In this document: positions 35,352-43,789 of the stretch, one piece after another
Layout: the number at the start of each line of letters is the position of its first letter
Numbering within the stretch: the first letter of the stretch is position 1
NCBI GenBank assembly: GCA_035696365.1
Contig: DASRQS010000079.1
Span: forward strand, 16,045 to 80,044
DNA: 64,000 nucleotides
Direction of reading: 5' to 3'
Origin: JALYLC01 sp035696365
GTDB lineage: Bacteria > Actinomycetota > Thermoleophilia > Gaiellales > JALYLC01
Program-made: the position numbers and the translations under genes
Notes under the pieces: generated by a model
What the model saw: only the letters and a program-made list of their open reading frames with translations
Told to the model about the DNA's origin: nothing
Database searches by the model: none

Positions 35352-35846
35352 TCAGTCGTCCGGTCCGAGCGGCGGGCCGAGGTTCATCTGGCCGTGCGCG
35401 CGGAAGATCTCGATCAGCTCGTCGGTCGACGGCCGGGGCGTCTCGGGTGGCGGCAGCGTTGCGGCGGTGGCGGGCACCGAGCCGTCGCGCACGAGCCGGT
35501 CGAGACCGGCCGGGGTGCTGAGCACGAGCACCCGGGCGCCCTCGCTGTCCACCCGGAACGTGTGCGGAACGCCCATGGGCACGAGCGCCGTGCCGCCGGC
35601 CGCGAGCTCGAAGCGCTCCTCGGCGGCCCGGATCGTCAGCCCGCCCTCGAGCACGAAATAGCTCTCGTCCTGCGGGTGGGTGTGCAGAGGCGGCGACGCG
35701 CCCTTCGGGAACAGGAACTCGATCAGCGCGAACCGCCCGTCGTTGGTCTCGCCAGGCACGGTGATCGTCGCGAGCGTGCCGACGAACCAGCGCCGCTCCC
35801 CTTCGCCCGCCGCCGCCCAGGTCACCCGTGCGCCCTGCTCAGTCAT
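35352..35846 (-). CDS. Cupin-domain protein
   Basis: A 164-residue single-cupin protein. The metal motif reads PPLHTHPQDESYFVLEG (two His and a Glu), and the second motif has a His in MGVPHTFR. Flanking segments suit the small quercetinase/germin-like group. ATG 35846 is chosen; the open frame extends upstream into a palindromic repeat and is not coding there. Substrate unknown. Confidence 0.85.
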   Translation of the reverse strand: MTEQGARVTWAAAGEGERRWFVGTLATITVPGETNDGRFALIEFLFPKGASPPLHTHPQDESYFVLEGGLTIRAAEERFELAAGGTALVPMGVPHTFRVDSEGARVLVLSTPAGLDRLVRDGSVPATAATLPPPETPRPSTDELIEIFRAHGQMNLGPPLGPDD

Positions 35847-35886
35847 CGCGGATCGGAGACTACTGCACGGGCGAGGACGGCATAAA

Positions 35887-35910
35887 TTGGGGTCAGACCC
35901 CAAGTTATTC
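35887..35910. repeat. ggggtc/gacccc palindrome with attached tail
   Basis: ttggggtc-a-gaccccaa (35887-35903) is a 17-bp perfect palindrome followed by gttattc. ccaagttattca matches the right arm of the palindrome at 21044-21100. A degenerate ggggtccgcccc lies at 35935-35946. The element lies in the gap between the cupin and the uridine-kinase-like gene. Confidence 0.7.
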
Positions 35911-35971
35911 ACGTCACAAACTCGCGCACAGATCGGGGTCCGCCCCCAATACTGCTTGGTGCGGCGGCTCG

Positions 35972-36565
35972 TCAGGTTCCGTCGATCACGAGGTTGGCCA
36001 CGCGCCTCGGATCCTGGCGGTCGAAGTACCAGTCCTCTGCGGCGCGCCAGCGCTCGATCTGCTCTCGATCCTCCTCGCCGCGCTCGAGCTGGCGCGCGAG
36101 GCTCAGCTCCGGCGGCACCTCCACGACGACGATCAGGTCGTAGTGGCCGCGTAGCGCCGGCCGCGCCGTGTACACGCCCGCGACCACGACGACGCCGCGG
36201 GCGGGAACGGCGACCACGTCCTCGCCCAGGCGCTCGGCCTCCCAGTCGTAGCGGCGGTAGCGCGCGTCCTCGCCGCGCACGAGCGGAGCGAGCGCCTCGT
36301 CTCGCATGCGCTCCCAGTCGAACAGCAGGTCGACCGCCTCGAGCGGCGTCAGCGCCGCGCGGGTGCTCTCGTTCAGCGGGCGGTAGAAGTCGTCGCCCTC
36401 GATGATCGAGACGTCGCCCCGCAGCAGCGCGAGCTCGCTCGCGAGCGAGCTCTTGCCCGTGCCGCTGCGGCCGTCGATTGCGACGATCACTGCTGGGCCT
36501 TCGGGCTGCGCGGCGTCGATCGCGTCGGAGACGACCTCTGCGGCTGCGGCGCCCGGGGAGAGCAC
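35972..36565 (-). CDS. Uridine kinase-like P-loop NTPase
   Basis: A 197-residue kinase-fold protein. P-loop GRSGTGKSS (residues 32-40), a VSIIEGDDFYRPL acidic substrate block and a late VVVVAGVYTARPAL strand match the uridine kinase/phosphoribulokinase-like family. GTG start at 36565, 5 bp after the kinase stop, so it may be the last gene of the NarL-type kinase operon. The phosphoryl acceptor cannot be told from sequence. Confidence 0.8.
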   Translation of the reverse strand: MLSPGAAAAEVVSDAIDAAQPEGPAVIVAIDGRSGTGKSSLASELALLRGDVSIIEGDDFYRPLNESTRAALTPLEAVDLLFDWERMRDEALAPLVRGEDARYRRYDWEAERLGEDVVAVPARGVVVVAGVYTARPALRGHYDLIVVVEVPPELSLARQLERGEEDREQIERWRAAEDWYFDRQDPRRVANLVIDGT

Positions 36566-36570
36566 CAGCC

Positions 36571-37668
36571 CTACGCCCCGCGCGGGAGGCGCGCGGTCAG
36601 ACGCCAGCCGCCGTCCGGCGCGAGTCCAGCGTGGACGGTTCCGCCGATGCTCGCGGCACGTTCCCTGAGGCCCCGCAGGCCGTTTCCGGTGCCGGCGCCC
36701 GCGAGCCCGCCGTCCCCCTTCGCCGGGCCGTTCGCTACCTCGACCACCATCGCGTCCTGGTCCCCACGCACCAGCACGTGGACCGTCGCCCCGGAGCCAT
36801 AGCGCAGGGCATTGGTGACCCCTTCCTGCACGACCCGATGCGCAAGCGCCAGGATCGGCGTCGGCAGGCTCTCGGTGTCGCCCTCCAGCCGCAGCCGTAC
36901 GTCCAGACCGCTCGACGCGGCGCGCGCCACGAGTTCCTCGACGAGCGCGAGGGCCGGTGCCGAGGCAGTCGCGTCGCGATCGCCCAGCAGCGATACGAGG
37001 CGCTCGAGGTCGCCCTCGGCCTCGCGCGCCGCGCCGGCGATCGCGGCGAACGCCTCGCGCGTGAGCTGCGGGTTGTTCGCCGCGAGCCGCTGCCCGGCGC
37101 CCGCCTGGATGACCATGACGCTGATGGCGTGGGCGACGATGTCGTGGAGCTCGGCGGCGATCCGCGCGCGCTCGTACCGGACCGAGAGCCGCGCGTAGGC
37201 CTCCTGCTCCTCGTCGAGCTCGCGGTTCCGCTCGGCAAGCTGCGCGGCGAGCTCCTCGCGTCCGCGCACGGCACGCCCGCCGAACCAGGCCGCGAGCACG
37301 ACGAAGACGAAGAACCCGCGGGAGCTCTGCCCGACGGCTGCACCGATCTCGCCGGCAATGGCAAGTGCGACCGGGCCGCCGAGGCCCCTCCAGTGCGGAT
37401 CCCAGCGGCCGCTGAAGAACGCATGGGCCGGGAGCAGCATGTAGGCGATGGTCTCGTCGCCGCCGACGAACGAGCCGTGCGCCGCCGAGACGAGCGTCAC
37501 GGCTGTCGCGAACAGCCAGGTCGCGCGCGGGTACCGGCGCGACCAGGCCAGCGCCCAGAACGCGACCAGGGCGAGCGCATCCACAGGGTCGCCGTGGCCC
37601 GAGACGAGGGCCACGGCGACCACGATCAGGCTGGCGGCGCCGCTGACCCAGAGCGCGGTGCGGCGCAT
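36571..37668 (-). CDS. NarL-type sensor histidine kinase
   Basis: A 365-residue HisKA_3 kinase. The N-terminal 130 residues hold about four membrane segments, then a coiled-coil (EELAAQLAERNRELDEEQEA). The dimerisation box has phospho-acceptor His175 (RIAAELHDIVAHAISVMV), and the HATPase domain carries VVQEGVTNALRYG and GNGLRGLRERA. It is complete. It follows the degenerate kinase gene by 7 bp, and a NarL regulator diverges from the pair. ATG 37668. Confidence 0.93.
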   Translation of the reverse strand: MRRTALWVSGAASLIVVAVALVSGHGDPVDALALVAFWALAWSRRYPRATWLFATAVTLVSAAHGSFVGGDETIAYMLLPAHAFFSGRWDPHWRGLGGPVALAIAGEIGAAVGQSSRGFFVFVVLAAWFGGRAVRGREELAAQLAERNRELDEEQEAYARLSVRYERARIAAELHDIVAHAISVMVIQAGAGQRLAANNPQLTREAFAAIAGAAREAEGDLERLVSLLGDRDATASAPALALVEELVARAASSGLDVRLRLEGDTESLPTPILALAHRVVQEGVTNALRYGSGATVHVLVRGDQDAMVVEVANGPAKGDGGLAGAGTGNGLRGLRERAASIGGTVHAGLAPDGGWRLTARLPRGA

Positions 37669-37675
37669 CTTCAGC

Positions 37676-38803
37676 TCAGGCCCCGGCGAACATCGGGAGC
37701 GACGCCACGGCCTCGGCGCGTCCACCCCGCGCACTGGCGCTGAGCGTGCCGCGGTGCAGCTGCACGCGCTCCCGGGCGCGCTTGATCGCGGCTGCGTCGG
37801 GGCGCCGCGCCGAGCCCGAGACGGCCAGCTCGAGCGCATCGTCCCCGAAACGCACGCGCACCTCGACGGGCGCATCCTCGAGGGCGTCCAGCAGGTGCTC
37901 GACGATGCGATAGGCCGAGAGCTCGACGCCGGCCGGTAGAGCGCGAGGACTCCCCTCGACGGTCAGGCGCGACTCACTGCCGCGTGCTTGCAGTAGGAGT
38001 GCCTCGAGGTGCATGAGCGTGGGCTGCGGCGCAGGCGGAAGTCCGGACGCGTCATCGCGCAGGACGCCGACGACGGTCCGCATCTGGTCGAGCGTCTGGC
38101 GGCTCTGGGTCTCGATCTCATGCAGGGCGGCCGCGGCGGCCGCCGGGTCGGACGTCTGTCCGCCCGCCTCGGCGAGAGCGCCGAGCTCGCTCAGGCGGCG
38201 CTGCAGCAGCTCGTCGAGCTCCGCGGACACGCGGGACCGGTCGGCCGTGACCTCCAGAAGCGCACGGCGGTCGCGTGCCTCGCGCAGCTCCTCCGTGCGC
38301 GTTGCGAGCGAGCGCGTAAGCGCACTGCGGGAGCGAAGCAGGCGACCGGCGCCCCAGACCGCTACGGCAATGGGGATGAGGAACCACATCGCCGCGAGGG
38401 GTGCCCCCTCGGAGCTGTCGTAGAGACAGATCGTGAGCTCGATCGCCAGCACGCCCGCGAGCCCGATCCAGCTCGCACGACCTGTCAGCTGTGCACCGGC
38501 GGAGAACGCGAGCACCATGGCCAGCGGGAGGACGATGCCGCACCTGACGATCTCCCCGAAGGCGGCATCGTGCGCGAGCAGCAGGCCGAGCGTCGCCCCG
38601 ACGGCCGCGAGCGGCGCGACGCGGCGCCAGGCGAGCGGCACGAAGATCAGCGGGAAGAAGATGGCGGCGGCCGTGCTCGGCTTGTGCGCATCGTTCTTGA
38701 TGTCGCCGATGATGTAGGCGACGCTGCCCGCGCAGAACAGGGCTGCGAGCGCGATGTCGCGCCAGCCGAGCCGGCGGGTTGCGAGCTTGAGGGAATCGAT
38801 CAT
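37676..38803 (-). CDS. NarL-type histidine kinase homologue lacking phospho-acceptor His
   Basis: A 375-residue protein with about six membrane segments and the HisKA_3 architecture. The box that should read ELHD reads ELDE, so the phospho-acceptor His is replaced by Asp197. The HATPase domain is eroded: no G1 motif, a weak N-box-like IVEHLLDALEDAP and a short end. It is therefore probably a pseudokinase. It is encoded first in an operon with an intact kinase (365 residues) and may form heterodimers with it. ATG 38803 has aaaggaacg. Confidence 0.8.
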   Translation of the reverse strand: MIDSLKLATRRLGWRDIALAALFCAGSVAYIIGDIKNDAHKPSTAAAIFFPLIFVPLAWRRVAPLAAVGATLGLLLAHDAAFGEIVRCGIVLPLAMVLAFSAGAQLTGRASWIGLAGVLAIELTICLYDSSEGAPLAAMWFLIPIAVAVWGAGRLLRSRSALTRSLATRTEELREARDRRALLEVTADRSRVSAELDELLQRRLSELGALAEAGGQTSDPAAAAAALHEIETQSRQTLDQMRTVVGVLRDDASGLPPAPQPTLMHLEALLLQARGSESRLTVEGSPRALPAGVELSAYRIVEHLLDALEDAPVEVRVRFGDDALELAVSGSARRPDAAAIKRARERVQLHRGTLSASARGGRAEAVASLPMFAGA

Positions 38804-38888
38804 GGCGCCCGTTCCTTTCGTGAGAGCGTAGCCCCGCCCCGAGTGTGGCGTGGGCGGATCCAGCATCGATCGCGCTCCGCGCTCGCCG

Positions 38889-38938
38889 GTCATCCGCGCG
38901 CATGAACTGCGGGCAGCGCTCTCATTCGCCCGGATGAC
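38889..38938. promoter_or_regulatory. Inverted repeat in the kinase/regulator divergent region
   Basis: gtcatccg (38889-38896) and cggatgac (38931-38938) are perfect 8-bp arms 34 bp apart, between the kinase operon and the NarL regulator. Two distant half-sites may be operators for the regulator. The interval 38804-38964 holds no gene. Confidence 0.35.
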
Positions 38939-38964
38939 GCGGGCAGAGGGCCAGCCGCGATGAT

Positions 38965-40188
38965 GTGCGCGTGGACGAGACGTTCGTCACGATCCTTGTG
39001 GCCGAGGGCGCGGGAGCCGCGTCGCTCTTCGAGCGCGCTGGAGACGAGGCGGCGGACGCTGTCCGCCGCGAGTACGTCGCTACGCTGCGCCGCGCCGTGT
39101 CGGCGCACGGCGGGCGAGAGGTCAGGTCGAGTGGCGCGGGCCTGACGGTCGCGTTCACGGGCGCCGCCTCCGCCGTGCTCTGCGCCGTGGAGATGCAGGG
39201 CTCACTTGCGCAGGACGCGCACGGATTGGACCTGCGGATCGGCGTCGATGCGGGGGAGGCCCAGCCGGGCGACGACGATCTGTACGGCACGGCGGTGATC
39301 GTCGCCGGCGGGCTGTGCGCGGCCGCAGGCGACGGCGAGATCCTCGTCTCCGAGGCGGTCCGCCACATCGCCGCGCCCCGGGTCCCGAACACGATCCAGC
39401 CGGCAGGGGCAGTGCGCGTGCCGGGCCTGAAGGGCGCCCTGGGCGCGGCACGCGTGCTCTGGGGAGACGCGGCACCGGCCGCGCCGGCGGGTGCGCGCCC
39501 GATCTCGGTGCTGATCGCCGACGACCAGCAACTCGTGCGCACAGGGTTCCGCGTGATCCTCGAGGAGGAGGGCGACATCCGCGTCGTCGGCGAGGCGGCA
39601 GACGGCCGCGCCGCGGTCGCGATGACCCGAGCGCGGCGCCCCGACGTCGTCCTCATGGACATCCGCATGCCCGAGCTGGACGGGCTCAGGGCTGCCGAGG
39701 AGATCATCTCGGACGGCGATCTCACCACAGCCGTCGTGATGCTCACGACCTTCGACGTCGGCCACTACGTCTACGAGGCGCTGCGCATCGGAGCCAGTGG
39801 TTTCCTGCTCAAGGACGCCCCGGCGGCGCGGCTGCTCGACGCCGTGCGCGTCGCCGCGGCCGGCGACGCGCTGATCGCTCCGTCGATCACCCGGCGCCTG
39901 ATCGAGCAGTTCGCGCGCGCCGCGCAGCCACGGCCGGGCACCGTTCCGGCCGCGCTCTCCGAGCTCACCGCGCGCGAGTTGGACGTCCTGCGTCTCGTCG
40001 CGCGCGGGCTCTCGAACGCCGAGATCGCACGGGAGCTGGTGCTCGGCGAGAATACGGTCAAGAGCCACGTCGCGCACCTACTGGCGAAGCTCAACCTGCG
40101 CGACCGCGTGCAGGCCGTGGTCGTCGCCTACGAGACGGGTCTCGTCGCGCCCGAGCTTGCACCGACGCCGGTCGATCCCGCAAGCTAG
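38965..40188 (+). CDS. Response regulator fused to an inactive cyclase-homology domain
   Basis: A 407-residue protein. Residues 1-165 align with class III nucleotide cyclase domains: a GGREVRSSGAGLTVAF strand, a DLRIGVDAGE strand, and GDGEILVSEAVR. The first metal Asp (expected near VAEGAG) is missing and the second GDG is GAG, so it cannot be catalytic. Residues about 178-300 are a receiver (phospho-Asp232 in LMDIRMPELDG; KDAP); 330-390 are the LuxR/NarL helix-turn-helix (LTARELDVLRLVARGLSNAE). Start GTG 38965. It is divergent from the two NarL-type kinases, its likely partners. Confidence 0.88.
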   Translation: MRVDETFVTILVAEGAGAASLFERAGDEAADAVRREYVATLRRAVSAHGGREVRSSGAGLTVAFTGAASAVLCAVEMQGSLAQDAHGLDLRIGVDAGEAQPGDDDLYGTAVIVAGGLCAAAGDGEILVSEAVRHIAAPRVPNTIQPAGAVRVPGLKGALGAARVLWGDAAPAAPAGARPISVLIADDQQLVRTGFRVILEEEGDIRVVGEAADGRAAVAMTRARRPDVVLMDIRMPELDGLRAAEEIISDGDLTTAVVMLTTFDVGHYVYEALRIGASGFLLKDAPAARLLDAVRVAAAGDALIAPSITRRLIEQFARAAQPRPGTVPAALSELTARELDVLRLVARGLSNAEIARELVLGENTVKSHVAHLLAKLNLRDRVQAVVVAYETGLVAPELAPTPVDPAS

Positions 40189-40196
40189 AACGTCCT

Positions 40197-40221
40197 AGGG
40201 CCCTACTGAGACGGGCCCTTA
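40197..40221. terminator. 3'-end element, copy 2
   Basis: agggccctactgagacgggc and its end ccctta form a 7-bp stem (agggccc/gggccct) with a 9-nt loop between two convergent genes. Its complement matches the element at 23421-23442. It also supplies the TAA stop of the glycosidase gene. Confidence 0.6.
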
Positions 40222-41508
40222 GCGCAGCGCCTCCGGCAGTAGGTCGCGATAGGCCTCGAGCATTTCCGCGACGAGCGCGTCGATCTCGTCCAGCGTGAGG
40301 CTGGCGGCCGTGTTGGGATCGAGCATCGCCGCGTGGCGCACGTGGTCGGGCCTGCCCTCGAGGACGGCCCGCACGGTCAGGTCGCAGACGTTCGAGAACG
40401 TGCGGTTGAGCGCGGCGCACTGCGGCGCAACCTCGCCCACGTACGTGGGATTGACGCCCGTTCGATCGACCAGGCACGGCACCTCGACGCAGACGTCGGC
40501 CGGCAGGTTCGTGATCAGGCCCGTGTTGCGCACGTTGCCGTAGATCACGGACGGCTCACCGGTCTCGATCGAGTTGATGATGACCGACGCGTACTCCCAG
40601 CTGCGCTCGAGCTCGAGCGGAGCGCCCGTCGCGATCTCGCGCTTGATGCGCTCGTACTCTGCAAGGCCCTCCTCGCCGCGCCCGACGAGGTCGCCGACCG
40701 GGATGCGGAACCGCTCGACCTCGGAGTCGTGCCGCATGTACCAGGGCGAGTACTCCGCGGAGTGCTCGCTCGACTCCGTGGGGAAGTAGCCGAGCCGCCG
40801 GTACATGTCGACGCGCACGCGCCGCAGCAGGTCGGGGTTACGCTCGATCGCCTCGTCGAGCTTCGGATAGAGGCTCTCGCCGCCATGCTCGAGGCGGTAG
40901 AGGAACGTCTGGTGGTTGATGCCGGCGCCGAAGTACGTGACCTCCTCGACGGGAACGCCGCAGAGGCCGGCGATCATCTCCATGGTGCCCTGGACCGAGT
41001 GGCAGAGCCCGACGACCTGCTGCTGCGGCGTCCCCTGGTAGACGAGCTGGCAGATCATCGCCATGGGATTCGTGTAGTTGAGGAGCCAGGCGCCCGGGCA
41101 GACCTCGGCCATGTCGTGGCCGATGCCGAGCATCACCGGCGCCGTGCGCAGCGTGCGGATGATGCCGCCGACGCCGAGCGTGTCGCCGATCGTCTGGCGC
41201 ACGCCGTGGCGGGCGGGGATCTCGTGGTCGCGCACCGTGGCCGCGTGCCCGCCCACCTGGATGCTGTTGATCACGTAACCGGCGCCCTCGAGTGCCTCGC
41301 GGCGATCGAGCGAGGCCGTCACCGTGGGCCGCGCGCCGAGCGTTTCGGCGACCCGGTGGGCGAGCAGCTCCGCCGTCGCAAGGCGCTCGGGATTGATGTC
41401 GTGCAGCGCGATCTCGCTCTCGGCCAGCTCCGGGAAGGAGAGGATGTCCCCGAGCAGATTGCGGGTGAACTCGACGCTTCCCGCGCCGACGAACGCGATC
41501 TTGGGCAT
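40219..41508 (-). CDS. Glycoside hydrolase family 4 (alpha-galactosidase/6-phospho-glycosidase-like)
   Basis: A 429-residue GH4 enzyme, which cleaves glycosides by an NAD- and Mn-dependent redox mechanism. The Rossmann loop is FVGAGSVEFTRNLL, and Mn/NAD blocks are NYTNPMAM, LCHSVQG (Cys169-His170) and GAGINHQTFL. Length is normal for the MelA-like branch. It is divergent from a family-1 sugar importer, so it probably hydrolyses the imported oligosaccharide, such as a galactoside or galacturonide (inference). ATG 41508. Confidence 0.9.
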   Translation of the reverse strand: MPKIAFVGAGSVEFTRNLLGDILSFPELAESEIALHDINPERLATAELLAHRVAETLGARPTVTASLDRREALEGAGYVINSIQVGGHAATVRDHEIPARHGVRQTIGDTLGVGGIIRTLRTAPVMLGIGHDMAEVCPGAWLLNYTNPMAMICQLVYQGTPQQQVVGLCHSVQGTMEMIAGLCGVPVEEVTYFGAGINHQTFLYRLEHGGESLYPKLDEAIERNPDLLRRVRVDMYRRLGYFPTESSEHSAEYSPWYMRHDSEVERFRIPVGDLVGRGEEGLAEYERIKREIATGAPLELERSWEYASVIINSIETGEPSVIYGNVRNTGLITNLPADVCVEVPCLVDRTGVNPTYVGEVAPQCAALNRTFSNVCDLTVRAVLEGRPDHVRHAAMLDPNTAASLTLDEIDALVAEMLEAYRDLLPEALR

Positions 41509-41581
41509 TGGGATCCTGGCGGTAGACGGCGGACGGTGAGCGCGCTGTAGAGTCGCAGACTCGTCCGTCCGGGAAGGAGCC

Positions 41582-42868
41582 ATGGTGAGGAAGACCCCGC
41601 TCGTCGTTGCAGCCATCGCCGCTGCCGCACTGGTCACGGCGTCCGCAGCCGGCGCGCGTCCGGCCGCCTCGCACAAGACGGTCGACATCACGGTCTGGCA
41701 TGCCCAGACCGACTCTGCGCAGAAGACGTTCCACCGGCTCGTCGGGCAGTTCAACAAGACGCACCCGGGCATCGTGGTGCACGACCAGCTCGGCTCGGGC
41801 GGCGACGAGATGGTGCAGAAGCTGCAGGCCGTGATCGGCTCGGACAACTACCCCGACATCGCTTACGTCTACGGCTCGGACGTACCCAATGTGTCGCAGT
41901 CCAACAAGGTCGTCGACATCTCGAAGGACATCAAGGCCGCCGGCTTCGCCTGGAACAGCCTCTACCCGGCGGGGCGCGAGACGGCCACCGTCGGCTCGAA
42001 GGTCGTCGGCTTTCCGGCGGTGATCGACAACCTCGCGGTCGTCTACAACAAGAAGCTCCTCAAGGCGGCCGGGGTCGCGCCGCCCAAGGCGAGCTGGACC
42101 TGGAACGACTATCGCGCGATGGCCAAGAAGCTCACAAACGCGAGCAAGGACATCATCGGTACCGGCTTTCCGGTCTCGGGCAGCGAGGACACGACCTGGC
42201 GTCTCTGGCCGATGATCTGGCAGCAGGGCGGTAGCGTGCTCGACAGCGCGAACAAGAAGGCGCTCTTCGCCGGCCCCCAAGGCGTCAAGGCGCTGCAACT
42301 GCTGGCGGACATGGCGCTCAAGGACAAGTCGCTGTATCCGGACCAGACGCCGGACACGCAGAAGATGTACGGCCTCTTCAACTCGGGCAAGATGGCCATG
42401 GTCGTGACCGGCCCGTGGCAGCTGTCCGACATCACGGATCACCACGTGCCCTACGGCGTGCAGGTCTTGCCGGGCTTCGGGAGCTCGCACGAGACGATCT
42501 CCGGTCCCGACGTGTACATGGTCTTCAACCACTCCGACGAGCGCCGAGGGGCAGCCGTCAAGTTCCTCGCCTGGCTGCACGAGCCGGCGCAGGACCTGCA
42601 GTGGGACGTCGGCAGCGGCAACCTTCCGCTCAGTGCGAAGACCGCTGCGCTACCCGCGTTCAAGGCCTACGCCGCGAAGTACCCGGGCGTCGACCTGTTC
42701 GTCAAGAACCTGCAGAACGCGCATCACATCCGCCCGCCGGTGGCGGCCTACACGCAGGTCTCCGTGGCTGTCGGCAAGGCGATCGCGACGTCACTGCTGG
42801 GGCGCGGCAGTCCCCAGGACACGCTCAGCGCGGCGGCCAAGACCGCCGACAAAGCACTCTCGTCCTGA
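41582..42868 (+). CDS. Family-1 sugar ABC substrate-binding protein
   Basis: A 428-residue extracellular binding protein of the UgpB/MalE class. Signal segment at residues 1-26 (RKTPLVVAAIAAAALVTASA), then VDITVWHAQTDSAQ, NYPDIAYVYG, GKMAMVVTGPWQLSD and a C-terminal KFLAWLHEP. There is no lipobox. cgggaaggagcc gives a strong ribosome-binding site. It heads an importer of two permeases. Unlike the other three binding-protein genes, the gap to the next gene is only 3 bp with no hairpin. Confidence 0.92.
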   Translation: MVRKTPLVVAAIAAAALVTASAAGARPAASHKTVDITVWHAQTDSAQKTFHRLVGQFNKTHPGIVVHDQLGSGGDEMVQKLQAVIGSDNYPDIAYVYGSDVPNVSQSNKVVDISKDIKAAGFAWNSLYPAGRETATVGSKVVGFPAVIDNLAVVYNKKLLKAAGVAPPKASWTWNDYRAMAKKLTNASKDIIGTGFPVSGSEDTTWRLWPMIWQQGGSVLDSANKKALFAGPQGVKALQLLADMALKDKSLYPDQTPDTQKMYGLFNSGKMAMVVTGPWQLSDITDHHVPYGVQVLPGFGSSHETISGPDVYMVFNHSDERRGAAVKFLAWLHEPAQDLQWDVGSGNLPLSAKTAALPAFKAYAAKYPGVDLFVKNLQNAHHIRPPVAAYTQVSVAVGKAIATSLLGRGSPQDTLSAAAKTADKALSS

Positions 42869-42871
42869 GCC

Positions 42872-43789
42872 GTGGCGGCGGTTGCTCGAGGGCGTCCGCG
42901 ACCGCCGGCCTGGCGGCGTGCGCTGCCCGAGAACCTCACGGGCTGGTCGTTCGTCCTGCCGGCCTCGCTGCTGGTGCTCGGCCTCGGGTTCTTCCCGGTC
43001 ATCTGGTCGTTCCTGCTCTCGACCAAGTCCACCAACGGCTTCGGCCCTGAACACAGCGTCGGCCTCGCGAACTACCGCGAGCTCGCGCACGACCCTGAGT
43101 GGCTCGCGGCGGTCAGTCGCTCGCTCAAGTTCACGGCGCTCTACGTGCCGGTGACCGTGCTGATGGGGCTCGGCCTCGCGCTCCTGCTGAACCAGAAGAT
43201 CCGCTTCATCGGCTTCTACCGCACGTGCTTCTTCGTGCCGTTCGTGGCCTCCGCGGCGGCCACCGGCGTGATCTTCCTGTACGTGCTGGACCCGCAGTAC
43301 GGCGTCGTCGACAACGGGCTCGCGTGGATGGGCTTCAAGCGCCAGCTCTTCCTCGACGACCCCGACTGGGCGCTCTTCCTGCTCGCGCCCATCTACACCT
43401 GGACGGCCGTCGGCTTCGACGTGCTCATCTACCTGGCCGCGCTGCAGGACGTGCCGCAGGATCAGAGCGAGGCGGCGCGCATCGACGGCGCCGGCCGCTT
43501 CGCCATCTTCCGCCACGTGATCCTTCCGGCCGTCCGGCCGATCACCGTCCTGGCGGTCGTCTGGGAGACGATCAACGCGCTGCAGTTCTTCGACATCGCC
43601 TGGGCGACCAAGCGCGGCGGGCCGATCGACGCGACCACCGTGATCATCGTGTACGGCTACAAGCTCGGGTTCGTCAACGGGCAGCAGGGCCTCGGCGCGG
43701 CCGTCGCGTGCGTGCTCTTCCTCGCCATCGTGGTGCTCGTGCTGCTCCAGGTCGGCTACGCGCGCTGGAGGAAGCTCGGTGTCGTCTGA
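42872..43789 (+). CDS. Sugar ABC permease (MalF/UgpA-type)
   Basis: A 305-residue permease with six membrane segments. The first is LPASLLVLGLGFFPVIWSFL, and the coupling loop reads DVPQDQSEAARIDGAGRFA. GTG start at 42872, 3 bp after the binding-protein stop. It overlaps the second permease gene by 11 bases. Confidence 0.92.
   Translation: MAAVARGRPRPPAWRRALPENLTGWSFVLPASLLVLGLGFFPVIWSFLLSTKSTNGFGPEHSVGLANYRELAHDPEWLAAVSRSLKFTALYVPVTVLMGLGLALLLNQKIRFIGFYRTCFFVPFVASAAATGVIFLYVLDPQYGVVDNGLAWMGFKRQLFLDDPDWALFLLAPIYTWTAVGFDVLIYLAALQDVPQDQSEAARIDGAGRFAIFRHVILPAVRPITVLAVVWETINALQFFDIAWATKRGGPIDATTVIIVYGYKLGFVNGQQGLGAAVACVLFLAIVVLVLLQVGYARWRKLGVV

Noticed and set aside
41530..41571. cggacgg/ccgtccg arms between the GH4 gene and the binding protein
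   Set aside because: The 7-bp arms are 28 bp apart in a GC-rich region and no regulator gene is adjacent; too weak to annotate.
40838..42580. 580-codon minus-strand frame spanning the GH4 and binding-protein genes
   Set aside because: It runs across two divergent real genes and their promoter region and shows no protein-like motif.
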